The notes beneath the pieces were generated by a model. It searched no databases, was not told the DNA's origin, and saw only the letters and a program-made list of their open reading frames with translations. Source: Bacillota bacterium (GTDB lineage: Bacteria > Bacillota > Clostridia > Christensenellales > SZUA-584). Taken from it: DNA of 23,160 nucleotides. The translations under genes were made by a program, and so were the position numbers. The stretch is from positions 1 through 23,160 of the forward strand of contig JAEWWC010000157.1 in the NCBI GenBank assembly GCA_023396555.1, read 5' to 3'. Below, piece after piece: positions 7,325 through 13,562 of the stretch; position 1 is the stretch's first letter; every line of letters begins with the position of its first letter.

Positions 7325-8571
7325 ACCACTTCGCCTCCCGCCTTGCGGATGACGCGCTCGTCGCGCTCGCCGTTCTTTACGGCCACCCCTTCAATAATGC
7401 CCACCAGCGCCATACACGCCACCATTGAACTGCCGCCCGCGCTGATGAAGGGCAGCGTAATGCCCGTCAGTGGTATCAGCTTGATCACGCCGCCGATGAT
7501 GATGAACGACTGCAGCGACAGCATACACGTTGCGCCGAACACCAGCAGCGCGTCGAAGCGGTTGCCCGCGTTCATCGCGATGATCATTCCGCGTATGATG
7601 AACACCAGGTACATCAGTATCGTGATGATACCAAATATTATGCCGAACTCTTCGCAGATTACCGCAAATATGAAGTCACTCGTGTTCACAGGCACCGATT
7701 CGGGATATCCCAGGCCCAGACCCGCGCCGAACGCGCCGCCCGCCGCGATAGCCATCAGCCCCTGCACAACCTGATAGCCCTGCGTACGGTGATACATCCA
7801 CGGATTCTGCCATATCTCCACGCGCGTGCGCACATGAGGCAGCATATAATAGCTGGCTACCGCGCCCGCCGCGCCCACGCCGACGCCCGCCAGCGTCAGC
7901 AGCGTACGGCCCGTGCCTGCAAAGAACATGATCAGAAACGTCCCCGCAAACAACAGCGCCGCCCCCAGGTCGTTGGACAGCACCAGTATGATCACGCAAA
8001 GTCCGGCAAAACCGATATAGCCTAAGGTTACCCATTTACCGCGCTGCGCCGCGAAAAAGTAAGCGGACACGATGATGAACAGCACCTTGGCAAACTCGCT
8101 GGGCTGGAAGGACACCGGCCCCAGGCTCACCCAGTTGCGCGCGCCGCCTTTGGTGTGGGCAAACAGGTACGCGAACGCCAGCAACCCCAGTGCCACCGCC
8201 AGCATCAGGTAGTTGAGTCGCCCGAAATCCTTCGCGCGCTTGATCACCACTACCACGATGAACATCAGCAGCAGCGATACCGCCAGCCAAATCAGCTGCT
8301 TGACCGCAGTATCCATGTCCAGACGGACCAGCGTCACCAGCCCCACGCTCGCCAGAAAAAAGCAGATGACCAGCGTGATACGGTCGATGTGGCGGAATAT
8401 GATGGCCGCCAGATTGTAGCCCAACAGCATAAGCAGCGCCACGCCGATGCCGAACGCCGCGGTACCAACATCAAACGTGCCTTCCTTAAAGGCCAGCAGC
8501 CCGCATGCCGACAGTATAAACAGTATCGTCAGCACCAGCATCGCGCCGGCGCCCCGTCTTTCCAGTACCAT
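7321..8571 (-). CDS. SEDS family peptidoglycan glycosyltransferase (FtsW/RodA type)
   Basis: A 416-aa polytopic membrane protein with about ten hydrophobic segments. SEDS signatures are GGARNWVSLGPVSFQPSEFA in the first half, an acidic SNDLGAALL segment (usual position of the catalytic Asp), and LPFISAGGSS near the C-terminus. SEDS proteins polymerise lipid II into glycan strands together with a class B PBP, and the cognate PBP overlaps it by ATGA. The ATG follows the FHA gene's TAG directly with no gap. FtsW and RodA are hard to separate by sequence alone. The FHA-SEDS-PbpA order is like the actinobacterial fhaB-rodA-pbpA locus, which favours a RodA-like label. Confidence 0.93.
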   Translation of the reverse strand: MVLERRGAGAMLVLTILFILSACGLLAFKEGTFDVGTAAFGIGVALLMLLGYNLAAIIFRHIDRITLVICFFLASVGLVTLVRLDMDTAVKQLIWLAVSLLLMFIVVVVIKRAKDFGRLNYLMLAVALGLLAFAYLFAHTKGGARNWVSLGPVSFQPSEFAKVLFIIVSAYFFAAQRGKWVTLGYIGFAGLCVIILVLSNDLGAALLFAGTFLIMFFAGTGRTLLTLAGVGVGAAGAVASYYMLPHVRTRVEIWQNPWMYHRTQGYQVVQGLMAIAAGGAFGAGLGLGYPESVPVNTSDFIFAVICEEFGIIFGIITILMYLVFIIRGMIIAMNAGNRFDALLVFGATCMLSLQSFIIIGGVIKLIPLTGITLPFISAGGSSMVACMALVGIIEGVAVKNGERDERVIRKAGGEVV

Positions 8572-9039
8572 CTATTCGTCCTCTTCCAGATCCATGTCGA
8601 TTTCTTTTAAATGAATGCGCGCCACCACGTTGCCGAAGCAGACCATGTCTCCTTCGTATATAGGGCTGGCCTCGCTGACGAAATGACCGTTCACCGTCAC
8701 ATCGCCCCGCCCCAGACAGTTCACATATACGATGCCGTCCTCTGCCAGATACAGCTGTGAATGCGCCTTGTCCACGCTACGGTCGCCCAGCACGATGTCC
8801 ACACGGCGCGACCGGCCAATCGTATTCTGGTTCATCAGCTGTATATTCTGGCCCATGATGTCGTCCGGCCCCGATATGATCGTCATATATCCAATGCTGC
8901 TGTGCGCCACGCCCAGCACATACCGCTTATCCCTGTATTCCTTGATCGATATGCTCGTTACGCCCAGCAGCACGATGCCCGCCGCGATGAGAAACCAGAA
9001 GCGCAGGGTGAGCGCCGCCGCTTCGTATACTCCGTTCAT
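8572..9039 (-). CDS. Membrane-anchored FHA-domain protein
   Basis: A 155-aa protein with one N-terminal membrane helix (about residues 12-30) and a forkhead-associated domain (about 70-140). FHA domains bind phosphothreonine peptides, usually from Ser/Thr kinase targets. Visible FHA landmarks are I74-G-R76, V-D-I-V-L-G-D (80-86), H93 and the N117-G turn. The serine normally three residues before the His (SxxH) is Asp90 here (VDKAH), which could weaken or alter phosphopeptide binding. The tail is very acidic. The ATG has GAGGTGA 6 nt upstream. As first gene of the FHA-SEDS-PBP set it may scaffold or regulate wall synthesis; no kinase or phosphatase gene is in the window. Confidence 0.85.
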   Translation of the reverse strand: MNGVYEAAALTLRFWFLIAAGIVLLGVTSISIKEYRDKRYVLGVAHSSIGYMTIISGPDDIMGQNIQLMNQNTIGRSRRVDIVLGDRSVDKAHSQLYLAEDGIVYVNCLGRGDVTVNGHFVSEASPIYEGDMVCFGNVVARIHLKEIDMDLEEDE

Positions 9040-9066
9040 AAGCTTTCACCTCGTTTAAACAATTGT

Positions 9067-9096
9067 ATCATATTTTAAGGGAAGTTAATCCTACAA
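9067..9096 (-). promoter_or_regulatory. Possible promoter of the FHA-SEDS-PBP-uvrC-murB-rapZ-whiA train
   Basis: On the minus strand TATGAT (9072-9067) lies 18 nt downstream of TTGTAG (9096-9091), about 30 nt ahead of the FHA start. The -10 is good and the -35 weak; an overlapping TACAAT is an alternative -10. It is the only plausible promoter in the 299-nt divergent spacer for these genes. Confidence 0.4.
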
Positions 9097-9156
9097 GTTT
9101 GTAAACGGTGTATAAATTCACATAACAATTTAGTCACATTCCTGTTTCGCAAATAC

Positions 9157-9190
9157 AAAAAAGCCCGGAACATCAACAAAAAATCCGGCC
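9157..9190 (-). terminator. Terminator-like hairpin in the divergent FHA/carD spacer
   Basis: On the minus strand CCGGA pairs with TCCGG (with partly matching flanks) around a 14-nt loop and is followed by TTTTTT. No gene on that strand ends here, so it would stop only antisense or small-RNA transcription coming from the carD side. The stem is short and imperfect, so this is tentative. Confidence 0.3.
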
Positions 9191-9288
9191 TTTCAATGCT
9201 TGGCATCCAGAACGGCGTTCGCCTTTGTTAAGCGCCACAGCTTAGGGCCCCGACTAATTAAAGGCTTTTAAATACCGCGCTTGCGCGT

Positions 9289-9317
9289 TTGACAAAGGCA
9301 TCCGGCTGCTATATCAT
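9289..9317 (+). promoter_or_regulatory. Housekeeping-type promoter of the CarD-like gene
   Basis: TTGACA (9289-9294), a 17-nt spacer and TATCAT (9312-9317) fit the sigma-A consensus closely, 22 nt ahead of the start codon, giving a very short leader. A GC palindrome CGCGC-TT-GCGCG (9276-9287) ends 1 nt before the -35 box, a position where a bound regulator would touch RNA polymerase. Confidence 0.8.
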
Positions 9318-9338
9318 ATAAATGTTGGGGAGGAAGCG

Positions 9339-9815
9339 ATGTTTAAGCAGGGCGATAAAATTTCATATCCGATGCATGGAGCCGGTATCATTGAAGCTGT
9401 TGAAGAACTTACATTTCAGGAAGAGAAAAGACGTTATTATGTACTTAAGTTTTCCGACGGTGATATCAAGGTGCATGTACCGGTGGAAAGTGCGGAGAAA
9501 GCCGGGCTAAGATGTGTTATTTCTTCCGACGATTGCCGCAAGGTCATGGAGACCTTCAGATCTTTGGACGACGTTGAGGAATCCGCTAACTGGAACCGGC
9601 GTAACCGTGAAAACCTTGAAAAGATGAAATCAGGCGATGTGTTTGAAATCGCCGCTGTCATCAAAAGCCTGCTCAAGCGTGAAACGCGGAAAAACCTGTC
9701 CTCCAGTGAAAAGAAGATGCTCGGCACATCCATGCATATACTCGCATCCGAGCTGGCTCTGGTAAAAGGTTTAACCGGCGAAGACGTTATTAAAAGCATA
9801 ACCGCCTTGCTCTAG
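9339..9815 (+). CDS. CarD/CdnL-type RNA polymerase-binding transcription regulator
   Basis: A 158-aa protein of the CarD_CdnL_TRCF family. The N-terminal Tudor-like RNA-polymerase-interacting domain is seen in FKQGDKISYPMHGAGIIEAV and the following beta-rich segment to about residue 55 (YYVLKFSDGDIKVHVPVE). The rest is helical, as in the C-terminal domain that contacts promoter DNA at the upstream bubble edge. CarD proteins bind the polymerase beta subunit and tune open-complex stability, often at rRNA promoters. The start is fixed by GGGGAGGA 4 nt upstream. It has its own promoter and a terminator whose stem overlaps the stop codon, so it is a single-gene unit. Confidence 0.88.
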   Translation: MFKQGDKISYPMHGAGIIEAVEELTFQEEKRRYYVLKFSDGDIKVHVPVESAEKAGLRCVISSDDCRKVMETFRSLDDVEESANWNRRNRENLEKMKSGDVFEIAAVIKSLLKRETRKNLSSSEKKMLGTSMHILASELALVKGLTGEDVIKSITALL

Positions 9816-9827
9816 GCGGCTTTTTTT
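9802..9827 (+). terminator. Intrinsic terminator of the CarD-like gene, overlapping its stop codon
   Basis: CCGCCT / AGGCGG form a perfect 6-bp stem around TGCTCT, followed by C and seven T. The left arm lies in the last codons, and the TAG stop (9813-9815) spans loop and right arm. Confidence 0.92.
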
Positions 9828-9937
9828 CGTATATCCTGTTACACATAATTCATTCATCCCACTAAAAAAAGTATTTTTGTACAAGCTGTAAATTTTTCTG
9901 TTTTTTTGCCTCCTTCTATGTTAGCTTCATGTTCGTA

Positions 9938-9946
9938 TGATATAAT
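9938..9946 (+). promoter_or_regulatory. Extended -10 promoter of the PIN/TRAM gene
   Basis: TG-A-TATAAT is a perfect extended -10 element 30 nt upstream of the start codon. No convincing -35 is present at 16-18 nt, as is usual for extended -10 promoters. Confidence 0.7.
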
Positions 9947-9976
9947 ACTTTAACGACATAAAATTGAGGTGCTTGC

Positions 9977-11071
9977 ATGGGAAGAAGAATCGCACGTTTT
10001 TTCATCATACTGGTGGGAATCTTTGTGGGTCCCGGTATCGCCGTTCTGATATTTGACCTGCTGGGGCGTATCTATAACGTTTCCAATCCCTATACGCTGC
10101 TGCCTGAATGGATTACGCTGCTTATATTTGTCGGCTCGGGAATACTTTCCGGTATCATTTTTCTTATACTATCCAAGCCGATCGTAGAGCTGACGTTCAA
10201 ATCTGCAGGCGAGGCTGAAAAAAAGCTCTCGAGGCTGCCGGCAGGCGTTGTGCTCTCTGCCGTGTTCGGCCTGATACTGGGGCTCGTCGTGGCCTATCTT
10301 CTCTCGCGGCTGGTGGACAGCATACTGTCCGTCTCATGGCTGGCGGGCATCATTAATGTCATCATCTATATCATCTGTTCTTATCTTGGCATCTCGATAC
10401 TGGTGCGCCACCGCCCCGAATTTTTTGACTCCGGCTTTTTCAAACGCAGCCGCGAAGAAAAAGGCAAGGATCCTGGCTTCGCGCGGCCTAAGCTGCTGGA
10501 CACCAGCGTGATCATCGACGGGCGCATATTCGACATCTGCAACACCGGTATATTGGAGGGTGCGCTGATCATACCCGAATTCGTACTGGACGAGCTGCGT
10601 CATATCGCGGACTCGGCGGACGACCTGAAGCGTAACCGCGGCCGAAGAGGCTTGGACGTATTAAAGCGAATACAGAGCGAGCTGGATATGCCCGTGAAGA
10701 TCGTACACGCCGAGGTGGAAGAAGCCTCCGATGTGGATTCCAAGCTGCTCTTCCTCGCCAAAAAGATGGACGGCATCGTCGTCACCAACGATTTCAATCT
10801 CAACAAAGTGGCGGCGGTGAAGGGTGTACGTGTGCTCAACATCAACGAGCTGTCCAATGCGGTGAAGCCCGTGGTGCTTCCGGGTGAAGACATGCAGGTC
10901 ACCATCGTCAAGGACGGCAAAGAACCCGGGCAGGGCATCGCCTATCTGGACGACGGTACGATGATCGTAGTCGAAGGAGGGCAAAACGAATACAACAAGC
11001 CGGTACCGGTTGTTGTCACAAGCGTGATTCAAACAGCTGCAGGCAGAATGATATTCGCAAAACTCAGATAG
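9977..11071 (+). CDS. YacL-like membrane protein with PIN and TRAM domains
   Basis: A 364-aa protein with four N-terminal membrane helices (about residues 6-30, 44-67, 85-113 and 117-146). A cytoplasmic PIN domain follows (about 172-290) and then a C-terminal TRAM domain (about 298-364). PIN acidic residues are visible in KLLDTSVIIDGRIFD, LDELRHI, DVDSKLLFLA and VVTNDFNLNK, consistent with an intact Mg-dependent RNase active site. TRAM domains bind RNA. The architecture is that of Bacillus YacL, whose role is not established. GAGGTG lies 5 nt before the ATG. In related genomes this gene often follows a CarD gene, as here, although both have their own promoters. No intrinsic terminator follows on this strand. 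Confidence 0.9.
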   Translation: MGRRIARFFIILVGIFVGPGIAVLIFDLLGRIYNVSNPYTLLPEWITLLIFVGSGILSGIIFLILSKPIVELTFKSAGEAEKKLSRLPAGVVLSAVFGLILGLVVAYLLSRLVDSILSVSWLAGIINVIIYIICSYLGISILVRHRPEFFDSGFFKRSREEKGKDPGFARPKLLDTSVIIDGRIFDICNTGILEGALIIPEFVLDELRHIADSADDLKRNRGRRGLDVLKRIQSELDMPVKIVHAEVEEASDVDSKLLFLAKKMDGIVVTNDFNLNKVAAVKGVRVLNINELSNAVKPVVLPGEDMQVTIVKDGKEPGQGIAYLDDGTMIVVEGGQNEYNKPVPVVVTSVIQTAAGRMIFAKLR

Positions 11072-11083
11072 AACGGGGATTTA

Positions 11084-11136
11084 AGCCGATATTTTACAGA
11101 CCTTTCTTCGCTGAAAGAAAAGCGGTGCCATCGGCT
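11084..11136. repeat. Inverted repeat at the convergent PIN/TRAM - spoVG junction
   Basis: AGCCGAT (11084-11090) and ATCGGCT (11130-11136) are perfect complements around a 39-nt interior that contains a smaller hairpin (CTTTC-TTCGCT-GAAAG). No T-run follows on either strand, so it is a weak candidate for a bidirectional stop or an mRNA 3'-end stabiliser. The right arm overlaps the spoVG stop codon. Confidence 0.35.
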
Positions 11137-11419
11137 ACATCTGAAAAGAAGCGTATCCTTCGTCGTCCGGCAAACTTTCGAATTTCTCAAGTATGGCGTT
11201 CTGTATCAACGATCTGGCCTCTGCGTTGATCGGATGAGCGATGTCCTTGTACTCTCCGTTTGGTGTTCTCCGCGATGGCATTGCAATAAAATATCCGTTT
11301 TGACCCTCGATGATCTTCATGTCGTGGACAGCGAACATGTCATCGAACGTCACCGATACCACCGCCTTTAGCTTGCCCATGGTTTCAATTCTACGAATAC
11401 GGATGTCTGTAATATCCAT
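11135..11419 (-). CDS. spoVG: SpoVG family RNA/DNA-binding regulator
   Basis: SpoVG was found as a stage V sporulation protein and is now known as a small nucleic-acid-binding regulator affecting sporulation, division and virulence genes. The 94-aa protein has the typical start MDITDIRIRRIE and the core motifs KAVVSVTFDD, FAVHDMKIIEG, FIAMPSRR and DIAHPINAEAR. The frame extends six codons upstream to 11437. The ATG at 11419 has GGAGG 6 nt away and gives the family's normal N-terminus, so it is preferred. It is a single minus-strand gene convergent with the PIN/TRAM gene, controlled by a sigma-H-type promoter. Confidence 0.97.
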   Translation of the reverse strand: MDITDIRIRRIETMGKLKAVVSVTFDDMFAVHDMKIIEGQNGYFIAMPSRRTPNGEYKDIAHPINAEARSLIQNAILEKFESLPDDEGYASFQM

Positions 11420-11456
11420 AAGAAACCTCCTCTGCAAGGCATAAATGCATTTTAGT

Positions 11457-11486
11457 AAATTCGATATTGACGTGCATTTTTCCTTC
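11457..11486 (-). promoter_or_regulatory. Sigma-H-type promoter of spoVG
   Basis: Minus strand: GAAGGAAAA (11486-11478), 12 nt, ATCGAATTT (11465-11457). Both boxes match the Bacillus sigma-H consensus as I know it (RnAGGAwww, 11-12 nt, RnnGAATww) at every defined position. The B. subtilis spoVG promoter is itself a classic sigma-H promoter. The expected start point lies about 30 nt before the ATG. No comparable sigma-A pair was seen closer to the gene. Confidence 0.75.
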
Positions 11487-11604
11487 TTTTGAATGCTTCA
11501 TTTTAAATATCGAGTCAATTTATGACTTATTATTTTCAATATTAAATAAAAATGTTCGTCTATGGACGCTAGGGAGTATCCGTAAGGCTTAAAACCGCCG
11601 GCTA

Positions 11605-11633
11605 TTGCCACGCGCAGCCAAAGCCGCTATAAT
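11605..11633 (+). promoter_or_regulatory. Sigma-A-type promoter of tyrS
   Basis: TTGCCA (11605-11610), 17-nt spacer, TATAAT (11628-11633). The predicted leader is about 95 nt and contains the hairpin at 11687-11709. Confidence 0.8.
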
Positions 11634-11686
11634 GTCAGGGAAGATAAATACGTCAACTCATAAGTCGGCGGACACACTGGAAATCA

Positions 11687-11709
11687 CCCCACCGGCCATC
11701 CCGGCGGGG
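11687..11709 (+). promoter_or_regulatory. GC-rich hairpin in the tyrS leader
   Basis: CCCC-A-CCGG and CCGG-C-GGGG pair around the loop CCATC, 12 nt before the AAGGAG ribosome site. There is no T-run, so it is not an intrinsic terminator, and none of the conserved T-box segments of tRNA-sensing leaders is present. It may affect mRNA stability or translation. Confidence 0.4.
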
Positions 11710-11733
11710 ACCTGATAAATCAAGGAGACAGCG

Positions 11734-12951
11734 ATGGCAAACGTATACGATGTGCTGGTGGAAAGAGGGTTCTTACGTCAAGTAACGCATGAGGGCTTAA
11801 AGGAGCTGCTGGGCAGCGAAAGCGTCCCGTTCTATATCGGCTTCGACCCGACGGCAGACAGTCTGCATGTGGGGCATTACGTGCAGCTAATGGCGATGGC
11901 GCACATGCAGCAGGCGGGCCACAGACCAATCGCGCTGATCGGCGGCGGCACCACGATGGTGGGCGACCCTTCCGGCAAAGCAGACCTTCGTAAAATGCTG
12001 TCCAAAGAGGATATCGAAAGCAACGCGAATGCGTTTAAAGTACAGATCAGCCGCTTTTTGGACTTCAGCGAAGGCAAAGCGATGATGATCAATAATGCCG
12101 ACTGGCTGCTGCCGCTCAACTACATCGAGTTCCTCCGCGACATCGGCGTATACTTCTCCGTCAACCGTATGCTGACGGCGGAGTGCTACAGGAGCCGTCT
12201 GGAAAAAGGGCTTACATTCCTCGAGTTCAACTACATGCTGATGCAGTCTTATGACTTTTTGCATCTGAACCGCCATTTCGGCTGCAAGCTGCAGCTGGGC
12301 GGCGACGACCAGTGGTCCAACATACTGGCGGGTGCAGACCTGATCCGCCGTAAGGAACGCAAGGAAGCCTATGGTATGACGTTCTCGCTGCTGCTGACCA
12401 GCGACGGACGCAAAATGGGCAAGACGGAAAAGGGTGCTGTGTGGCTGAACCCCGAAAAAACGTCACCTTACGAGTTCTATCAGTACTGGCGCAACGTGGC
12501 GGACAGCGACGTGGAAAAATGCCTGTCACTGCTCACTTTCCTGCCGATGGACGAGGTGCGCCGGCTATGTGGCTTCAAGGACGAGCGCATCAACGACGCC
12601 AAGGTAGCGCTGGCCTACGAGGTCACGCGTCAGGTGCACGGCCAGGATGAAGCGGACAAGGCCAAAACCGCCGCCGAAGCGCTGTTTGAAGGCGGCGCGG
12701 AGGGCGGCTCCGTTCCCGAAACAGCCATCGCGAGTCTGGACAGCCTGCTGCTGCTGGACCTACTGCAAACCTGCGGGCTCACCGCGTCGCGCGGCGAGGG
12801 CCGCCGGCTCATCGCGCAGGGCGGCATCGCGCTGAACGGCGATAAGGTGACGCAGGAATTCCTGCCTGTCACATCAGAGTTGTTCAAGGATGGCGTGCTG
12901 CTCATCAAGAAGGGCAAGAAGATATACCATCGCGTGGTGCTGGAAAAATGA
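11734..12951 (+). CDS. tyrS: Tyrosyl-tRNA synthetase (TyrS)
   Basis: A 405-aa class I aminoacyl-tRNA synthetase that charges tRNA-Tyr. The tyrosine pocket and HIGH motif are in FYIGFDPTADSLHVGH (HVGH at 45-48). The KMSKS loop is K227-M-G-K-T231, typical of bacterial TyrS. Other landmarks are LLQS-type segment MLMQSYDF and QLGGDDQWSNI. The C-terminal S4 RNA-binding domain occupies about residues 340-405 (GEGRRLIAQGGIALNGDKV). AAGGAG precedes the ATG by 6 nt. The gene overlaps the YigZ-family gene by ATGA. Unlike many Bacillota tyrS genes it has no T-box leader. Confidence 0.97.
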   Translation: MANVYDVLVERGFLRQVTHEGLKELLGSESVPFYIGFDPTADSLHVGHYVQLMAMAHMQQAGHRPIALIGGGTTMVGDPSGKADLRKMLSKEDIESNANAFKVQISRFLDFSEGKAMMINNADWLLPLNYIEFLRDIGVYFSVNRMLTAECYRSRLEKGLTFLEFNYMLMQSYDFLHLNRHFGCKLQLGGDDQWSNILAGADLIRRKERKEAYGMTFSLLLTSDGRKMGKTEKGAVWLNPEKTSPYEFYQYWRNVADSDVEKCLSLLTFLPMDEVRRLCGFKDERINDAKVALAYEVTRQVHGQDEADKAKTAAEALFEGGAEGGSVPETAIASLDSLLLLDLLQTCGLTASRGEGRRLIAQGGIALNGDKVTQEFLPVTSELFKDGVLLIKKGKKIYHRVVLEK

Positions 12952-13562
12952 TTACCGTGCGGGGCTTAACCGAGACTACGCTCGTCATCAAAAAGTCCCG
13001 CTTTATCGGCCTCGTTTGCCCCGTTTCAACCGAAGCGGCCGTTCAGCAGGTGCTGGAGGACCGCAGAAAGCAGCACCGCGACGCCCGCCACCACTGTTTC
13101 GCTTACCTGCTGGAAGACGGAGCGATGCGCTGCTCCGACGATGGCGAACCACAGGGCACGGCGGGCTTGCCCATGCTGGAGGTATTGAAGCGAACAGGAC
13201 TCACCGACGTGCTTGTGGTATGCACGCGCTATTTCGGCGGCACGCTGCTGGGCGCGCCCGGTCTGGTGCGCGCCTATTCGCAAAGCGCGGCCGACACGCT
13301 GGACGCCGCCCCCAAAGTCACGCTGATACCGTGTAGTATTTACGTTTGCGCGTTCGATTTCGCTGCGTGGGCGCGCGTTCAGACGCTGCTCAGCAAGGCC
13401 GGCTTCATCATCGACGATGTTTCCTACGCGGATGTGGTGGACGTACGTTTTCTCATTCGTGAGGGCGACGAGGACCGCTTTCTAAAGCAGATACGCAATC
13501 TCACACTTGGGCAGGCCATACCGGAATACAAAAATACGCAGTTGGTGGAGATTGAAGCTTAG
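12948..13562 (+). CDS. YigZ/IMPACT (UPF0029) family protein
   Basis: A 204-aa protein with the N-terminal IMPACT fold (about residues 1-125) and a C-terminal ferredoxin-like DUF1949 domain (about 135-200). Family motifs are KKSRFIG, ARHHCFAYLL, DDGEPQGTAGLPMLEVL and CTRYFGGTLLGAPGLVRAY. Bacterial YigZ is of uncertain function; eukaryotic IMPACT regulates translation. Its ATG overlaps the tyrS stop (ATGA), so it is translationally coupled to tyrS. Its TAG stop overlaps the TAA of the convergent acyltransferase gene by 4 nt, leaving no room for a terminator between them. Confidence 0.9.
   Translation: MITVRGLTETTLVIKKSRFIGLVCPVSTEAAVQQVLEDRRKQHRDARHHCFAYLLEDGAMRCSDDGEPQGTAGLPMLEVLKRTGLTDVLVVCTRYFGGTLLGAPGLVRAYSQSAADTLDAAPKVTLIPCSIYVCAFDFAAWARVQTLLSKAGFIIDDVSYADVVDVRFLIREGDEDRFLKQIRNLTLGQAIPEYKNTQLVEIEA

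Noticed and set aside
11420..11437. Upstream ATG at 11437 as the spoVG start
   Set aside because: The extra six residues would overlap the GGAGG ribosome site of the family-typical ATG at 11419.
11634..11733. T-box riboswitch ahead of tyrS
   Set aside because: No GGGTGGNACCGCG-like antiterminator segment and no terminator T-run are present.
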